A DNA stretch of 64,000 bases from Sipunculus nudus (GCA_026874595.1 CM049322.1:40976840-41040839); one strand, 5' to 3'. Counted from the stretch's first letter, positions 48,411 to 59,721 are shown. A program made the numbers and translations. Notes: generated by a model not told the origin, from the sequence alone.

Positions 48411-49242
48411 AAACTAGATGTGTCGGAACGACACGAATGCCCCCGCCTTGGGCAAATTAGAACCATTTGTTAAATTTTGAAAAAATTTTTAAGTTCAGGA
48501 GGTGTTGTATGGTCAAAAGTAGGTCAACAAGTGCAAAATGCAAACTTGATCTGTAAAGGGTCATTATCAAGCAACACACCAAAAATCAGGCCAGTATCTG
48601 CAGGCATTGTGAAAAAAAGTCCATATATGTGCATTTTTCATGAAAATTTCTGTCTTTCATGAAATTTTGTATGTTCAGGATCTGTCATATGGTGAAAAAT
48701 AGGTTAACTGGGACGAAATGCAAACTCGATCTGTAAGTGGTCATTATGCGCCCACAGACCAAACATTAGGCCAGTATCTGTAAGCATTGCATTGCGAAAC
48801 TAGAATATTAGCAAAAGTTGATAATCATTTATAAATTTAAATTGGAGAGGTATATACCATGTTTCATAACAATCCACCAAATGCTTCCTGAGAAATAAGC
48901 TCCTAAGTTTTTTTCTATACTAAGCTCTGTGACCTTGAAAAGTAGGTCAAGATCACCCATCTTTGAACTTGCCCAAGATTTTGTAAATATAATGCAATAG
49001 CACTGAAGAAATGAAGTTCCTGTGTTGAATACCTTTGGAGATATCCTGCACAAAAGGCCAAAATTGAAAAAATCTGATAAAATTTCATTAAAAAATCAGA
49101 AATTTCAGGTGGCGCCACCAAAATTGTGCAGCACATACAGACCATCAGTCCCTATGATCATAGTAAGTTTTGTGAAAATCCACACAATGGTTCCTGAGAT
49201 ATAAACTTCTGAGTATTTTTCTATAATCAGCTCTAAAATGTA

Positions 49243-51867
49243 GAACAAGGGACCTATGGGTCACGACGCTCAGCTGTTATATATGATAAAAAAATATTAT
49301 TTAGAAATGAGGCACATGCTGGTTTTGTGTGGTAATAAATATAAGCTGTATTATGAGTTGTTGTTGTTTAGCTTATGTATGATTTTGATAGTACCTTTGG
49401 AGACAGGGAAGAGGATTGATTTCATTTATTTTATTAACAAATGGAGTACTACTGTCACACAGATTTTGACTTGGCCATATTACTTATAAGCAGAACATAT
49501 AATATAAGAGTTTAACTATTTATTAAAAATATTACAAATATTGTCCCAAATATAATTTTTATTAAAAATAATAAGAGAATCATATGATTTTTTAAAATGA
49601 AATATAATTGATATGATTATTAAAATAATATTAAAGAATATATTCATGAATGCATTCATGAATACATTTTGAAAGTATTTGCACGAGTATTCATATACTT
49701 TCATTTTTACCTGAATTCCCATTCTTTATGCAAGAAATTTTATAATGGAGTACATAATCATATTCGTTTTTAAATACAATTACAAAGTATTCGCACCCTG
49801 TCTGGTATTTATACAGTTTTCACCAAACAATGATGTTGAGAATCCAGAATATACAAAATTCACACATTTAAATAATGATCATAAGTACCTGGTTTTATGG
49901 CTTTTATTTATATTAAAAAATAACTGTAAAAAATTCATTTTGGACTAATTTTACATCAATGTACACACTAGACACAGTAGGAATCTAGATTAATATTATC
50001 AACTGCATCTTTGTCTATCATTAATTTCCTTCATATAATCCTTAATGATTAGTAATGAATAATATGATTTACTTCTTTATCATTAAAAATGAACTGAAAA
50101 ATTCCATAGGTGACTGCATGGTGTTATTTGGAATATGTGACATTCTACCCATCGATACAAGATTCTTATATCATCAGTAACTGCAAGTTAATTTCCTGTT
50201 ATTATAAACTAACAAATTCCTTTTCTATTTTTCTTTAATTTGTTATTAAAAACCAATGAAAATTTATTAATTTATTGTTTATTGTTATGATGTTGGTTAA
50301 AACTACTAGATGAGTTGGGTTGAACACCTGGATCAACTGTGGCTGGCCATCAGCTGCCTGGATTCTCCCCTCAAGCGTGCATAATTTGATGAAAGGTCAA
50401 CAAGGTCAACATACAGGTGACTCAAGAGGGGCTGGAGAGAGCAAAAGTCTGACAGGGTCTCATAAAAAACATTAATAAAAGCTACAATATTTGGCAAATT
50501 TCTTTCAGCTTTCTAAACTAAAAAGCTGAAATCCTTATGTGTGCATGATATGAAAATTATATCAACAGTGCTCACGGGAAACAAACGTGCCATGGTCACA
50601 GTTGGGCAAAATTTAAGGTACTAATTTTATATTTATACTAATAACTTATAAAATTTGAAAAATTCAGAACTAATTTTGGGTATTCAATTGAATCTTGATT
50701 AAATAATGTTACATCCCTGACAAAAAAGATCTCTAGCTTCAGCAATGCCCTTGTTAAGGGAGTAAATATATTTCTTGATTTTTTACAAAGTGCATTATGT
50801 TTGGGCCCATAACTTAAAAAAAAATACACAATACTGACATCATTTCTGGCATGTGCATAGTGAATGTATAGAAAAATATGTATATTATATATGGTCAAAG
50901 TCAGATCAGTGGTTTTGATATTAGGCAGTCTTAAAGTGTAACATTTGGTTTTTAATGGAAAAATGAAGTTTTTCATTGATATCTCGAAGGAATTAAGTCC
51001 TAGTGACCAAATTCTTGGCATGGTAGGGGATTTTGGAGAAAACTAACTGTATGCCAAATTTAAGGAACTTTGAGCTGAAGCTCGGGAGCTGAGCTCTAGC
51101 AAACTGCATAACACTAGCAATATGTGACATGGTGCTTGAAAACTTGAATAAAATCTACAGTTTTTGATGAACTGGTTTCAAATTTTTGGTGTTAATAGTT
51201 GAAATGCTAACAAAAACATGCTGTGAAAATTAAATCCACAGCAGTTACAGCAAAAAAACGTGCCATGGTCAAAGTTGGGCAAAATTTAAGGTACCAATTT
51301 TTTATTTTTGCTAATATTTTTAAAAATTTAAAAGATTTTGATCTAATTTTGGGTATACAATTTAATTTTGATTAATAAAAGTAATATTACTGGAAAAAAA
51401 GTGCTTAGCTTTAACAAGTTTTGTGTTAAGTGATAAAATTTCTTTCCTGATTATTTAAAAAATGCATTATGTTTGGGCCCATAACTTTTTTAAATTAAAT
51501 AATACAGACCTAATTTCTGGCATGTACATAGGAATTATATAGAGGATTATTTATAGGAAATATGAGGAAAAACAGATGAGTGGTTTTGATAGTAGGCAGT
51601 CCTAAAGTGTGAAAATAGGTTTTTAATAAAAAATTGAGGTTTTTCCTTAATTTCTCAAAGGAATGAAGTCGCAAAGACCCAGTTTTCGGCTTGGTAGGAG
51701 ATCTTGGGGACATCTAATATTATGCTGAATTTTGGATTCCTAGGTCTTACGGTTTCAAAACGTGCCACATCTACGGACGGACGGACGGACGGACGGACGG
51801 ACGGACGGACGACGGACAATGGACCACGACTATAGCTCAGATGACTTATAGTCAGCTGAGCTAAAAA
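49243..51867 (+). mobile_element. Helitron-like element, copy 2 (two subunits), nested in element D
   Basis: Nearly identical to copy 1 from AACAAGGGACC to GAGCTAAAAA, with small indels (for example an extra GTT near 49364). It holds only two subunits (starting at about 50586 and 51258) against three in copy 1. The empty site reads ...AAATGTA|TGGGTC..., insertion between A and T with no visible duplication, as Helitrons do. However, the ends are not the textbook TC...CTRR. Confidence 0.78.
51773..51818 (+). repeat. GGAC/ACGG microsatellite (copy 2)
   Basis: About ten GGAC units before the terminal palindrome. Confidence 0.95.
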
Positions 51868-52429
51868 TGGGTCAAGGTCACCCATCTTCAAACTTTGACC
51901 GAGATTTTATCGATATACATCTTCACTGATGAAATAAAATTCCAACGGTGAATCCTTTTAGAGATATCCCGCTCACAAGGTAAAAGTTAACAGACGGGGA
52001 ACGGACGGACGGACAGACACCGGACAGACAGGGACGAAACGCGAACTTGATCTGTAACTGGTCATTATCTGCCCACACATCAAAAATCAGGCCGATATCT
52101 GCAGGCATTGCGAAAAAAAGTCCGTACAACTGTTTGATTTGGGAATGACGGAATGACGGACATGGGTAAAACTATATGCCCCGGCCACTTTGTGGCGGGG
52201 ACATTAAAAAGATTAAAACATCAAGTCATGCAGTGAAATTTTTTTCATTTGACTTCATTTGAACTGTTTAACCAGATATTTAATTTTCTTAACAATATTC
52301 CAATGTTTTTATTAAATTTTTATCCTTTCTAATAAAAAGAGGATGAAAATTGCATTTATGCCCAGTATTTTACAAGTATACTTTACATGTAAATGACTGC
52401 CAATAGTTGATACCATTCTCCTTCACTGC

Positions 52430-52640
52430 GTTACAATAATTTGCCCTTATCACCTCTTAACTGGCAGAGTGCATGTAATCCAGTTGGGATTTTCATTAAT
52501 TATTATTGAGGCTCCGCACAGGGCAGCGCAAACCCAATTAACCTAACACCAAGCCTGGGCTAATGTGTAGTTGTGAAAACACCATAATCCATCCGCAAAT
52601 ACTATTGACCAGAGCCTATAGGCAAACGTGAGATGTCAAA
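52430..52640. promoter_or_regulatory. Possible conserved enhancer-like island with TAATCC sites
   Basis: GTAATCCAG and CATAATCCATCC (Otx/bicoid-type), TTCATTAATTATTATTG and CCAATTAACC (homeodomain cores), and CTTATCACC (GATA) are packed into about 200 bp of GC-richer sequence. Confidence 0.33.
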
Positions 52641-53744
52641 GCATTCTGGAATATCTTGGGCTCTCCTGAAAATTCTTGTTTCAATATTATGCAGCTTTTA
52701 TCTGCATGTCAAGTCTTGGTTTTATTTGTATGTTGTTAAATCCAGGTGGGTGACAAACTACTTACCCTTAATGATGTGGTATGTGAACTCTTCAATGCCA
52801 AGGTTGATTACCAAAATAGTTAAAACATGGATTTACATTAAACTCCCTCTTTATGAACAACCCACTTTAGTTCAGTCCCCCACCATGAGCACACACTTTT
52901 TTTGGTCTCCTCAAGGCATATGATAAAGTGACTCCATTAATTTATATATTTAAATTAGTTGGTCATGATATCCAGTTTTGGTAAGAGTCAGGACTAATTA
53001 ACTTGTAAAATCAATCACCAGTCTAAGCAAACTGATCAAAGATCAACTGAGAATCAGTTAAATATTCTATTACTACAGAAACTGGAAACATTTTGGAGCA
53101 TTTGTGCTGTACCATCCATATTTTGCTTTCTCAACCAAACCTTAAACTCACATAATTTAACTGCTCAAGGGTAGTTGTACATAAAAACATTCTTGGATCA
53201 GACTGAATTTCTACAGTTCATCCTGGTAGCCATTCTTTTTCAGGCTTTAATTGTGATATGATAAATAACTTATTTTGTTAACTGAGTTATATGCAACTAA
53301 AATTTATTTTATTTTAAAGCCATGTTTGACTAACTTGATGTATATGCCATCACTAGCTAGTTGCAGGGTTTACTTTAAGAAGAAAAGGAACGAAAAATAA
53401 AACATCACAATAACAGTTGGTACATAGTTCAATGCATTTTATCAAAACAATTTGCCTGATTTTCTGAACTAAATTTTCAGGAAAAAAAATAGTTTGAAAA
53501 TTCCAAAAAAAAATACTTGTTCAACACAAACACAAGCCATGTACTATAGTTATAGTCATCAAGTACAAATGTAACTTGCACATGAGAAATAAATAACAAC
53601 TGACAGTTGACTAATTATTTTGGGCCAATCAAAGTATCTGACTTGAAACTGATTTGAGACATTTTTCCTCTCTTTCCGAGACCTTTAACTGGCCAGAAAG
53701 ACAGAAATTCATTTTCTGGGTTTCCATGATTCCATTATGGCAAT
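52641..53744. other. Unassigned DNA
   Basis: The 96-codon plus ORF (52633-52923) has no recognised domain and no supporting splice or context signals. Rest is AT-rich. Confidence 0.4.
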
Positions 53745-56195
53745 TCAGCAGCTATGAGTATATGCATAAAACCAAACAACAATTGTAGGTGGCACCACAA
53801 GTCTTGTATACAACAAAACTAAATGTCAAATCACTCCTGAGAAATAAGCAGGAGCATACACACTGCAAAAATTATTTTAGGTGGTGCCACCAGTCCTGTG
53901 CATACAACAAAGCTATCTGAGTGTATATGTCGAGGCCCAGATTAGAATCTGGCCCAATTTAAAACTAGGCCAGCCCAGATCAAAATTTTGATTTGGACCG
54001 GCCCAGATCAAAATTCTAATCTGGGCCAGACCAGTTTAAAACTGGGCCAGCCCAGATTAAAATTTTGATCTGGGCCGGTCCAGACTAAAATCCTGTGGTG
54101 AAGCCTTCAGGATTTAAATCTGGTCTGGACTGATTTGAAACTGGGCCAGCCCAGATTAGAATTTTGATCTGGGCCAGTCAAGTTAACAATCCTGTGGTGG
54201 ACTGATTTTAAACTGGACCAGCCCAGATCAGAATCCTAATCTACTCCTAGCCTGGCTTCAATTACACTATATTTAACTAGCTGGCCTTTCATCAATTCAA
54301 ATAATTTGTAAAACATTGTAAGACTGTAAGTCAATAATAATTAATATTTAATGAATTTATTTCATATTCTATGAAAATATCATTTTTTAGATCCTGTCAT
54401 ATTTATTTTGTAATTCCACCTCTTATGTGAAATGTCTATATATATAATTATAAGATAATCATGTTAAACATTGGTATTTTACAGCTAAACACTACAAATA
54501 TAGCTTGCATACATGTGCATTAATTCAACAAACTAAAACAAATTTAATCAATAAAGATTAATATATATGTTACTCAATGTTAAGCTTGTGATCCAAGACC
54601 TGTAAATTCAAAATTTATTTGTTATGTTAAGTTATTTAGCATATATCATAAATAAGTTGGGGTTATTTTGTCTGTGATCTGTCCCCAGCCCCCCAGTCAC
54701 CTATTAAAAAATTTGCACTTATTGTAACATTGGACCTAGAACTTATAACGTACTACATATTAAGGAAAGAAGGCCCTGAAACATCTATTTAGATAGAACA
54801 GTGGGAACAATATTCACCAACTCAGCATTTTAACCATTGAAGGTAGAGAATATTTGTATTGCAGCTTTGAACTATCTTCAATTTACATTATTTATCAGTG
54901 AATAGATTAGCTTTTTTTAAGTTATTAACTCAAAAGTGAAAACTCCACCATGTTTGTCACCCTCTGATTCTGAATTAAAATTCTAAATCCAATTTTCACT
55001 CATGTTCACCTCTATTTTTGAGACTGACAAATGACAACAATCATATCATTTTCTCAGCTGTGGATTTTCTGCTATTGAAAATTACAGAAATGGTATCACA
55101 AATCTCTCCCTAGCCCAATGTTAGGGCACAATGTCATGCTGATCGTCCAGATGAGCATCAAGACTGATAAATTACTTTTGTCCACTTATAGATAGGTAAA
55201 GCTGGTATTTAATTATGCATGTATATATTTAATATAACACATGAAATTTTGATATTCAGAACAGAAAATTATCTCAATTAAGTTGAAAATTTTGATATTA
55301 AGTCAAGTAGATGTCTCAGAACTGACACATATTCTAAACTGTGATTAATTATGGTAGTTGGTTTAGGTGAAGTTCAAATGTGAACTTGTATGCTTGAAGA
55401 ATAGATGAAACCAAAGAAGCACATCACATTTGTTCATTAGCTTTTTCCTCACTAAAATATTTTAAATGATCTTGTTCATTATCTGTTTTGTTCCCTTCAA
55501 AATTGTGTATCTGGAAAAAAATGTTTACTGTATGATAAATCTGATTTAAGATGATAAAAGTCAAGCTAGCCTAAGATTAGATTAGGATTCTGATCTGGTT
55601 AGGCCCAGTTTAAAATCAGTCCACCACAGGATTGTAATCTTGACTAGCCCAGATTAAAATTTTGATCTGGGCCAGCCCAGTTTAAAATCAGTCCACCACA
55701 GGATAATAAACTTAACCAGCCCAGATCAAAATTCTAATCTGGGCCAGCCCGGTTTAAAATCAGTCCAGACCAGATTTAAATCCTGAAGTCTTCACCACAG
55801 GATTTTAATCTGGACCGGCCCAGATCAAAATTTTAATCTAGGCTGGCCCAGTTTAAAACTGGTCTGGCCCAGATTAGAATTTTGATCTGGGCCGGTCCAA
55901 ATCAAAATTTTGATCTGGGCTGGCCCAGTTTTAAATTGGGCCAGATTCTAATCTGGGCCTCGACATATACATATATGCCCAATTTCAGGCTGATATATCA
56001 AATCCCTCCTGAGATACACTGTGCAAAAATTATTGTAGGTGGCGCCAGCAGTCTTGTATACAACAAAACTATCCTATAAGTAATGATATGTACAATTTCA
56101 GGCTGATATATCAATTCCCTCCTGAGAAATAAGCAGGTACAATATATATACACTATGCAAAAATCTTTGCAGGTAGTGATATAACTGACATCATT
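53745..56195 (+). repeat. Core-repeat array split by foldback B
   Basis: Units of ~130-145 bp open GTAGGTGG(C/T)(A/G)CCA(C/G) (53786, 53878, 56036) and run through ATACAACAAARCTA, CAGGCTGATATATCAA and CTCCTGAGAAATAAGCAGG. The second unit is interrupted between CTATCTGAGTGTATA and TGCCCAATTTCAGG by the foldback element. Confidence 0.7.
53929..55964. mobile_element. Foldback-like element B
   Basis: Termini are GTCGAGGCCCAGATT / AATCTGGGCCTCGAC. The left arm is about 53929-54259 and the right arm 55561-55964, the right being longer by one extra module. Arms consist of alternating words such as GCCCAGATCAAAATTTTGAT (half of a 26-bp perfect palindrome when followed by CTGGGC), CAGTTTAAAACTGGGCC and AGTCCACCACAGGAT. 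The 1.3-kb interior is AT-rich and has no ORF of note. Same architecture and end motif as A, with an unrelated module sequence. Confidence 0.72.
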
Positions 56196-56799
56196 TTCCT
56201 TCACAAAACACCTGACCCTCACATGACACATGTACCACCTGGTCCAAGGAATTTCATAGACCTGTTATGTTCTATTTCAACCATGTATGTATAACAAGTG
56301 CCTCACTTGACCATACGTGTATAAAGTACACACATATGACCACTGTGGCAGCCACTATCAATTGTGTGCAAATCTATGATGACGACTTCATGGAAGAGGG
56401 GAGCACAGATTTTACATGTAAAGCCATTTTTACTATATACTGACACTACTGGTAAGTTAATAAGTACTATTATTAGTATATTTTTAATGTCAGTATCCAT
56501 AGAACAACTTAAAAATTAATAAAGTACAAGAGGGAGATATCATTTCAGCTATAATTATAAGCTAATATACCAATAGGTACATCTCTAATGATCACATGGA
56601 AAATGTTGAACTGAAAAATTCTGGTACATCATACATGGACTACATGTAGTAGAAACCTTTGGATATTTCCCAGAAACATTAGCATATCATTTGTTCCATG
56701 TCACTGAATGTACTGATTAGGTACCAGTAATATTATCGCAAATACAATTTTAGCACCTGCATCACTTGGCAATAATCGATAATACAGAGGGCTTTATAT
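56196..56799. other. Unassigned DNA
   Basis: No supported feature. Confidence 0.4.
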
Positions 56800-57190
56800 A
56801 GGTGGCCTGCAGCAATGATTCAGTTTCATCAGGTAGGTGAAGGGAAGCCCATACTATTAGCAGACAACAAACGACAGGCAATGCATGGGCTAATCGGCAA
56901 ACACCCATTCTGACCATCACGTGTTCAAATTATTCGGAGCGAAAATGACCTGATGCCACGATTCCACCATCATGACCTGGTCGGCCTCATCAAATCACAC
57001 ACTGGCCGAACATCAGGCCCCAGACACGAATTAGCTATGCCTATCTCTCTAACTGTCTGGCAGAAATGACTATGAAATATTTGAAACGTTGCAGAGAGAT
57101 AGATAGTATCATCGATCAATAAGTCCAAAATATGACAGTTTATCCGTCTTGTTAGAGCTTGCAACATCAGCTGATCAACCCCATCTAAAT
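56800..57190. promoter_or_regulatory. GC-richer island, possible conserved regulatory element
   Basis: Contains CAATGATTCAG, GGCTAATCGGC, ATCACGTGTTC (CACGTG E-box), AATTAGCTATGC and TCATCGATCAATAAG words, and unusually low A/T-run content for the window. A 65-codon minus ORF shows no domain. Confidence 0.28.
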
Positions 57191-57770
57191 GATTGTCAGG
57201 TCATTCTAGTGGTATTTAATTATATTTTGCCATTTTCTATGTTCTAGAAATCTCAGAAATCTAAAGAAAGACAACACCAAAGGTATGAATATAGCTAACT
57301 GTGCAAAGTGACTAAGGCATACAGTAAAATCTACAATTATTTATGTAATTTTCTAAAAAAAAATTTCACTCAATTTTCCAAGCTTTGATGCACAACAAGT
57401 TCAAGGGGAAGAGATGTCACACAGTTCATGGCTGATGTTGTTATCAGATGATTCTGTGACTTTTTAAGTACAAAGTTATCTGATTTTTCCAAACACAAAG
57501 TTATCAGGACGTTCAAAGAATATTAATTATCAAAAGTGAAAGGTACATAGATATCAGATAATCCAAACCATATGGTTATCTGAAAGTGCCAATTTTATGC
57601 CATACATTTGTCTGAGAGATCCCTGTCTAAGGGACTGTTAGCAAAAAATTCCATGTACATTCCAAGAGGATATTATCAAAGTTTTACAACAAGTCTGAAG
57701 CTGAATGTTCATCACAGGTCTGTTGCATTAAGTGTATTAATTACTTCAGCAAAGCAGCAGTAGATATGTT
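57191..57770. other. Unassigned DNA with a loosely repeated motif
   Basis: AGTTATCTGA/GTTATCAGG/GATATCAGATA variants recur 5-6 times at 57470-57595 without fixed spacing. Confidence 0.35.
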
Positions 57771-57880
57771 TTTGGTGGTGTTGGTTTGTCTGTCTGTTAG
57801 CAACATTACTCAAGAAGTTATTAACAGATTTTGTTGAAATTGTCAGGATAGCTCGGCAATGATACAAGGAACAATTGATT
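57771..57880 (+). repeat. Dispersed repeat R1-like fragment
   Basis: TTTGGTGGTGTTGGTTTGTCTGTCTGTTAGCAACATTACTCAAGAAGTTATTAACAGATTTTGTTGAAATT follows the standard text of a repeat found in many marine invertebrates. Confidence 0.6.
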
Positions 57881-57958
57881 AAATTTGTGGTGCAAATAAT
57901 TCCAGTCCAGAATAAGTGTTTTAAGGGGTTTTATAACACATTTGTTCACACAGGGATG

Positions 57959-58021
57959 TAACGTCACGATATGGCCAGCTTAGGAGTATGAGTCGTGACG
58001 TCAAAGTGGACAATGACGTCA
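57959..58021. promoter_or_regulatory. Cluster of three CRE-type sites
   Basis: TAACGTCAC (57959-57967), perfect TGACGTCA (57996-58003) and perfect TGACGTCA (58014-58021), the last two 18 bp apart centre to centre. CREB/ATF-family dimers bind this palindrome. No adjacent gene is recognised, so the target is unknown. Confidence 0.5.
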
Positions 58022-59349
58022 CACAATGTCATGTGCCAATGAAATGTGCCATTTCCCTGTAAGGTGTCAGTAAATCAATGTACAGCAAGGGAGCCTTTCT
58101 ATACCAGGAATAATGTTGCATTTCTGACAAAGCTATGTCAGTGTAGGCCCAATGAGCTTCCTTTACGGAAGTCTAAACTATCCGGGCACATTTCTAATTT
58201 AGTCATGTTTTGGTCTTAAGTCAAGAGGCACCTTAGTCACAATGGTATCCATTTATTTCACAATGGCAAAGAAACAATGACATTAAAATCTGAAATCATG
58301 TTTCAGCAACAAACTCTAGAAATTCAAAATTACATTTTGTGATAGAAAAATTAGACACTTCTGTCCACACACAGACAGGGAAAATTAAACAATCATAGCT
58401 GGCCCTGTCAGCTGGCGGACTGTAATGATGAACAGACATTCAGTGTCAACAATGTTTTTTTTTCTTGCGGGTAGTTGCTATTGATCTTCTTGGAGAACGT
58501 GAGCTTTTGCAGCTGTGTCTTGTTAAGACAGAGGAACTGTCTAATTTCATGTGTAAATAAAAGCTGGAGCTGCTGCCTGTTAAACCTAAATCAGTAATGT
58601 TTGCACTTGTAGAAAAGGGAAATTTCATGTCATTGTAGTAAAATCACTTTAGACATTGGTGTAAAGGCATCTATTCCCACTTTCTTTTGAAATAAAATCA
58701 TCTGGATTTAAAATTTCATCCAATTAAGGCTGTTTCTGATACAATTTATATTAGAAGAAAATGAAAATCATACACAAATTATTTTTAAACATACAACTGG
58801 TAAATACACAACAAAAACTTCAATTTCATTACATCTTGTAGGACCACAAAACATATCCATGTAAGCAGGTGGTCATGTAATGGAGGTGGTGGTTAGGTCA
58901 AGTTTTGCTCTATATATGTATTTGTGGCCTGCATAAAATCCATGAATATCTGTTTTTCACACCCTGTGCTAATTATTGCAGATCACTTTTATCTCACTTT
59001 TAGTTAACCTCAATGATGAGTTGAGTATGAATATGAACTAAAAAGTCTTCCCCAAAAATCTATGCTTGAATAAAGTTGAATTCTTTTAAATTCAATCTGT
59101 CACCTAAAAACATCATCATAAAAATATCATCATAAAAGCGTGTTTGTGTCAAAGTTGAAGGGACTTATAATGGAAGAATTTGACACACAAGTAGTTCAAA
59201 TCAGGAATGGGTTTTTCTTTATATTTTTTTAGGGAATTAAAGCTTAGGACTTTTCTTGCGTATTTGAAATAAGCAAGTCTAAACACATAGAGGTTTTGCA
59301 GTATATGCATAAGATTTCCTAAAGGTCCTTCCTGTTTTCCCACATTTTC
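58022..59349. other. Unassigned DNA
   Basis: 58838-58910 has GGACCAC..AGGTGGTCATG..GGTGGTGGTTAGG, probably a decayed CAGTGAAACC-family MITE. Otherwise blank. Confidence 0.4.
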
Positions 59350-59715
59350 TTACATTATTCCACAGAAATCAATGCTGTAATACTGAAAGATCAGGTTTCT
59401 GTCCTCGAGGGTTCTTGTATGAGTCATCTCTGGTGGCCCGACATAAGGATCACATCGGCAAGTAAAATAATCCACACTGACAATATCAATGCAAGCACCA
59501 GTAGGGGATTTGCATTTAGGTGATGAAAAACAATGATGTTTCACCAAACATGACCCTCTAAAGTGGTACTGATGATTTTGTAATGTTGCGATATCATAGC
59601 CCTCAAATATATCTATCATTACAGCTATTATATACAAGACTGGCTGTTTATGCAACATGTTATTATATGCAGACAAGCCTGTGACAAGCACTGTAATCAG
59701 CAGAGAAATCTCCAT
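59350..59715 (-). CDS. Possible small secreted cysteine-rich protein, or its first exon
   Basis: This minus-strand ORF of about 121 codons starts at the ATG at 59715; the two codons just upstream (TTG CTG) do not code Met. It opens with MEISLLITVLVTGLSAYNN, a convincing signal-peptide pattern with a likely cut after LSA. A mid-section (MLHKQPVLYIIAVMIDIF) is also hydrophobic. It then carries six cysteines between about residues 56 and 88 (spacing C-x5-C-x5-C-x6-C-x10-C-x-C), ending FTCRCDPYVGPP. That resembles the second half of an EGF-like module (CxCxxGYxG), but the final EGF cysteine is not in the expected place. The last codons overlap a fair splice donor (AAT|GTAAGA), so the ORF could be an exon rather than a whole gene. 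No family is recognised. No AATAAA signal was seen close downstream. Confidence 0.33.
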   Translation of the reverse strand: MEISLLITVLVTGLSAYNNMLHKQPVLYIIAVMIDIFEGYDIATLQNHQYHFRGSCLVKHHCFSSPKCKSPTGACIDIVSVDYFTCRCDPYVGPPEMTHTRTLEDRNLIFQYYSIDFCGIM

Positions 59716-59721
59716 CAGCAA

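Larger units (their letters stand above)
48412..52202 (+). mobile_element. Tandem-repeat-bearing element D, interrupted by a nested insertion
   Basis: It begins ACTAGATGTGTC with a perfect hairpin GTGTCG-GAA-CGACAC (48420-48434), then CGAATGCCCCCGCC. Core repeats of ~180 bp follow (CAAACT(T/C)GATCTGTAA at 48541 and 48721, again at 52044). Another core follows (GGTCAAGRTCACCCATCTT at 48942 and 51872). It ends with a GGAC-rich stretch (51995-52030) and a 3' hairpin GCCCCGGCCAC-TTT-GTGGCGGGG (52178-52200). The second core is split by the element at 49243-51867. Same 5' ACTAGA plus hairpin and 3' TTT-loop hairpin plan as the 25840-27868 element. No ORF of note. Confidence 0.7.

Noticed and set aside
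50638-51021. 127-codon minus-strand ORF inside the nested element
   Set aside because: In copy 1 (29934-30140) the matching frame is broken, and composition is low-complexity F/I/L/N/K. A repeat by-product.
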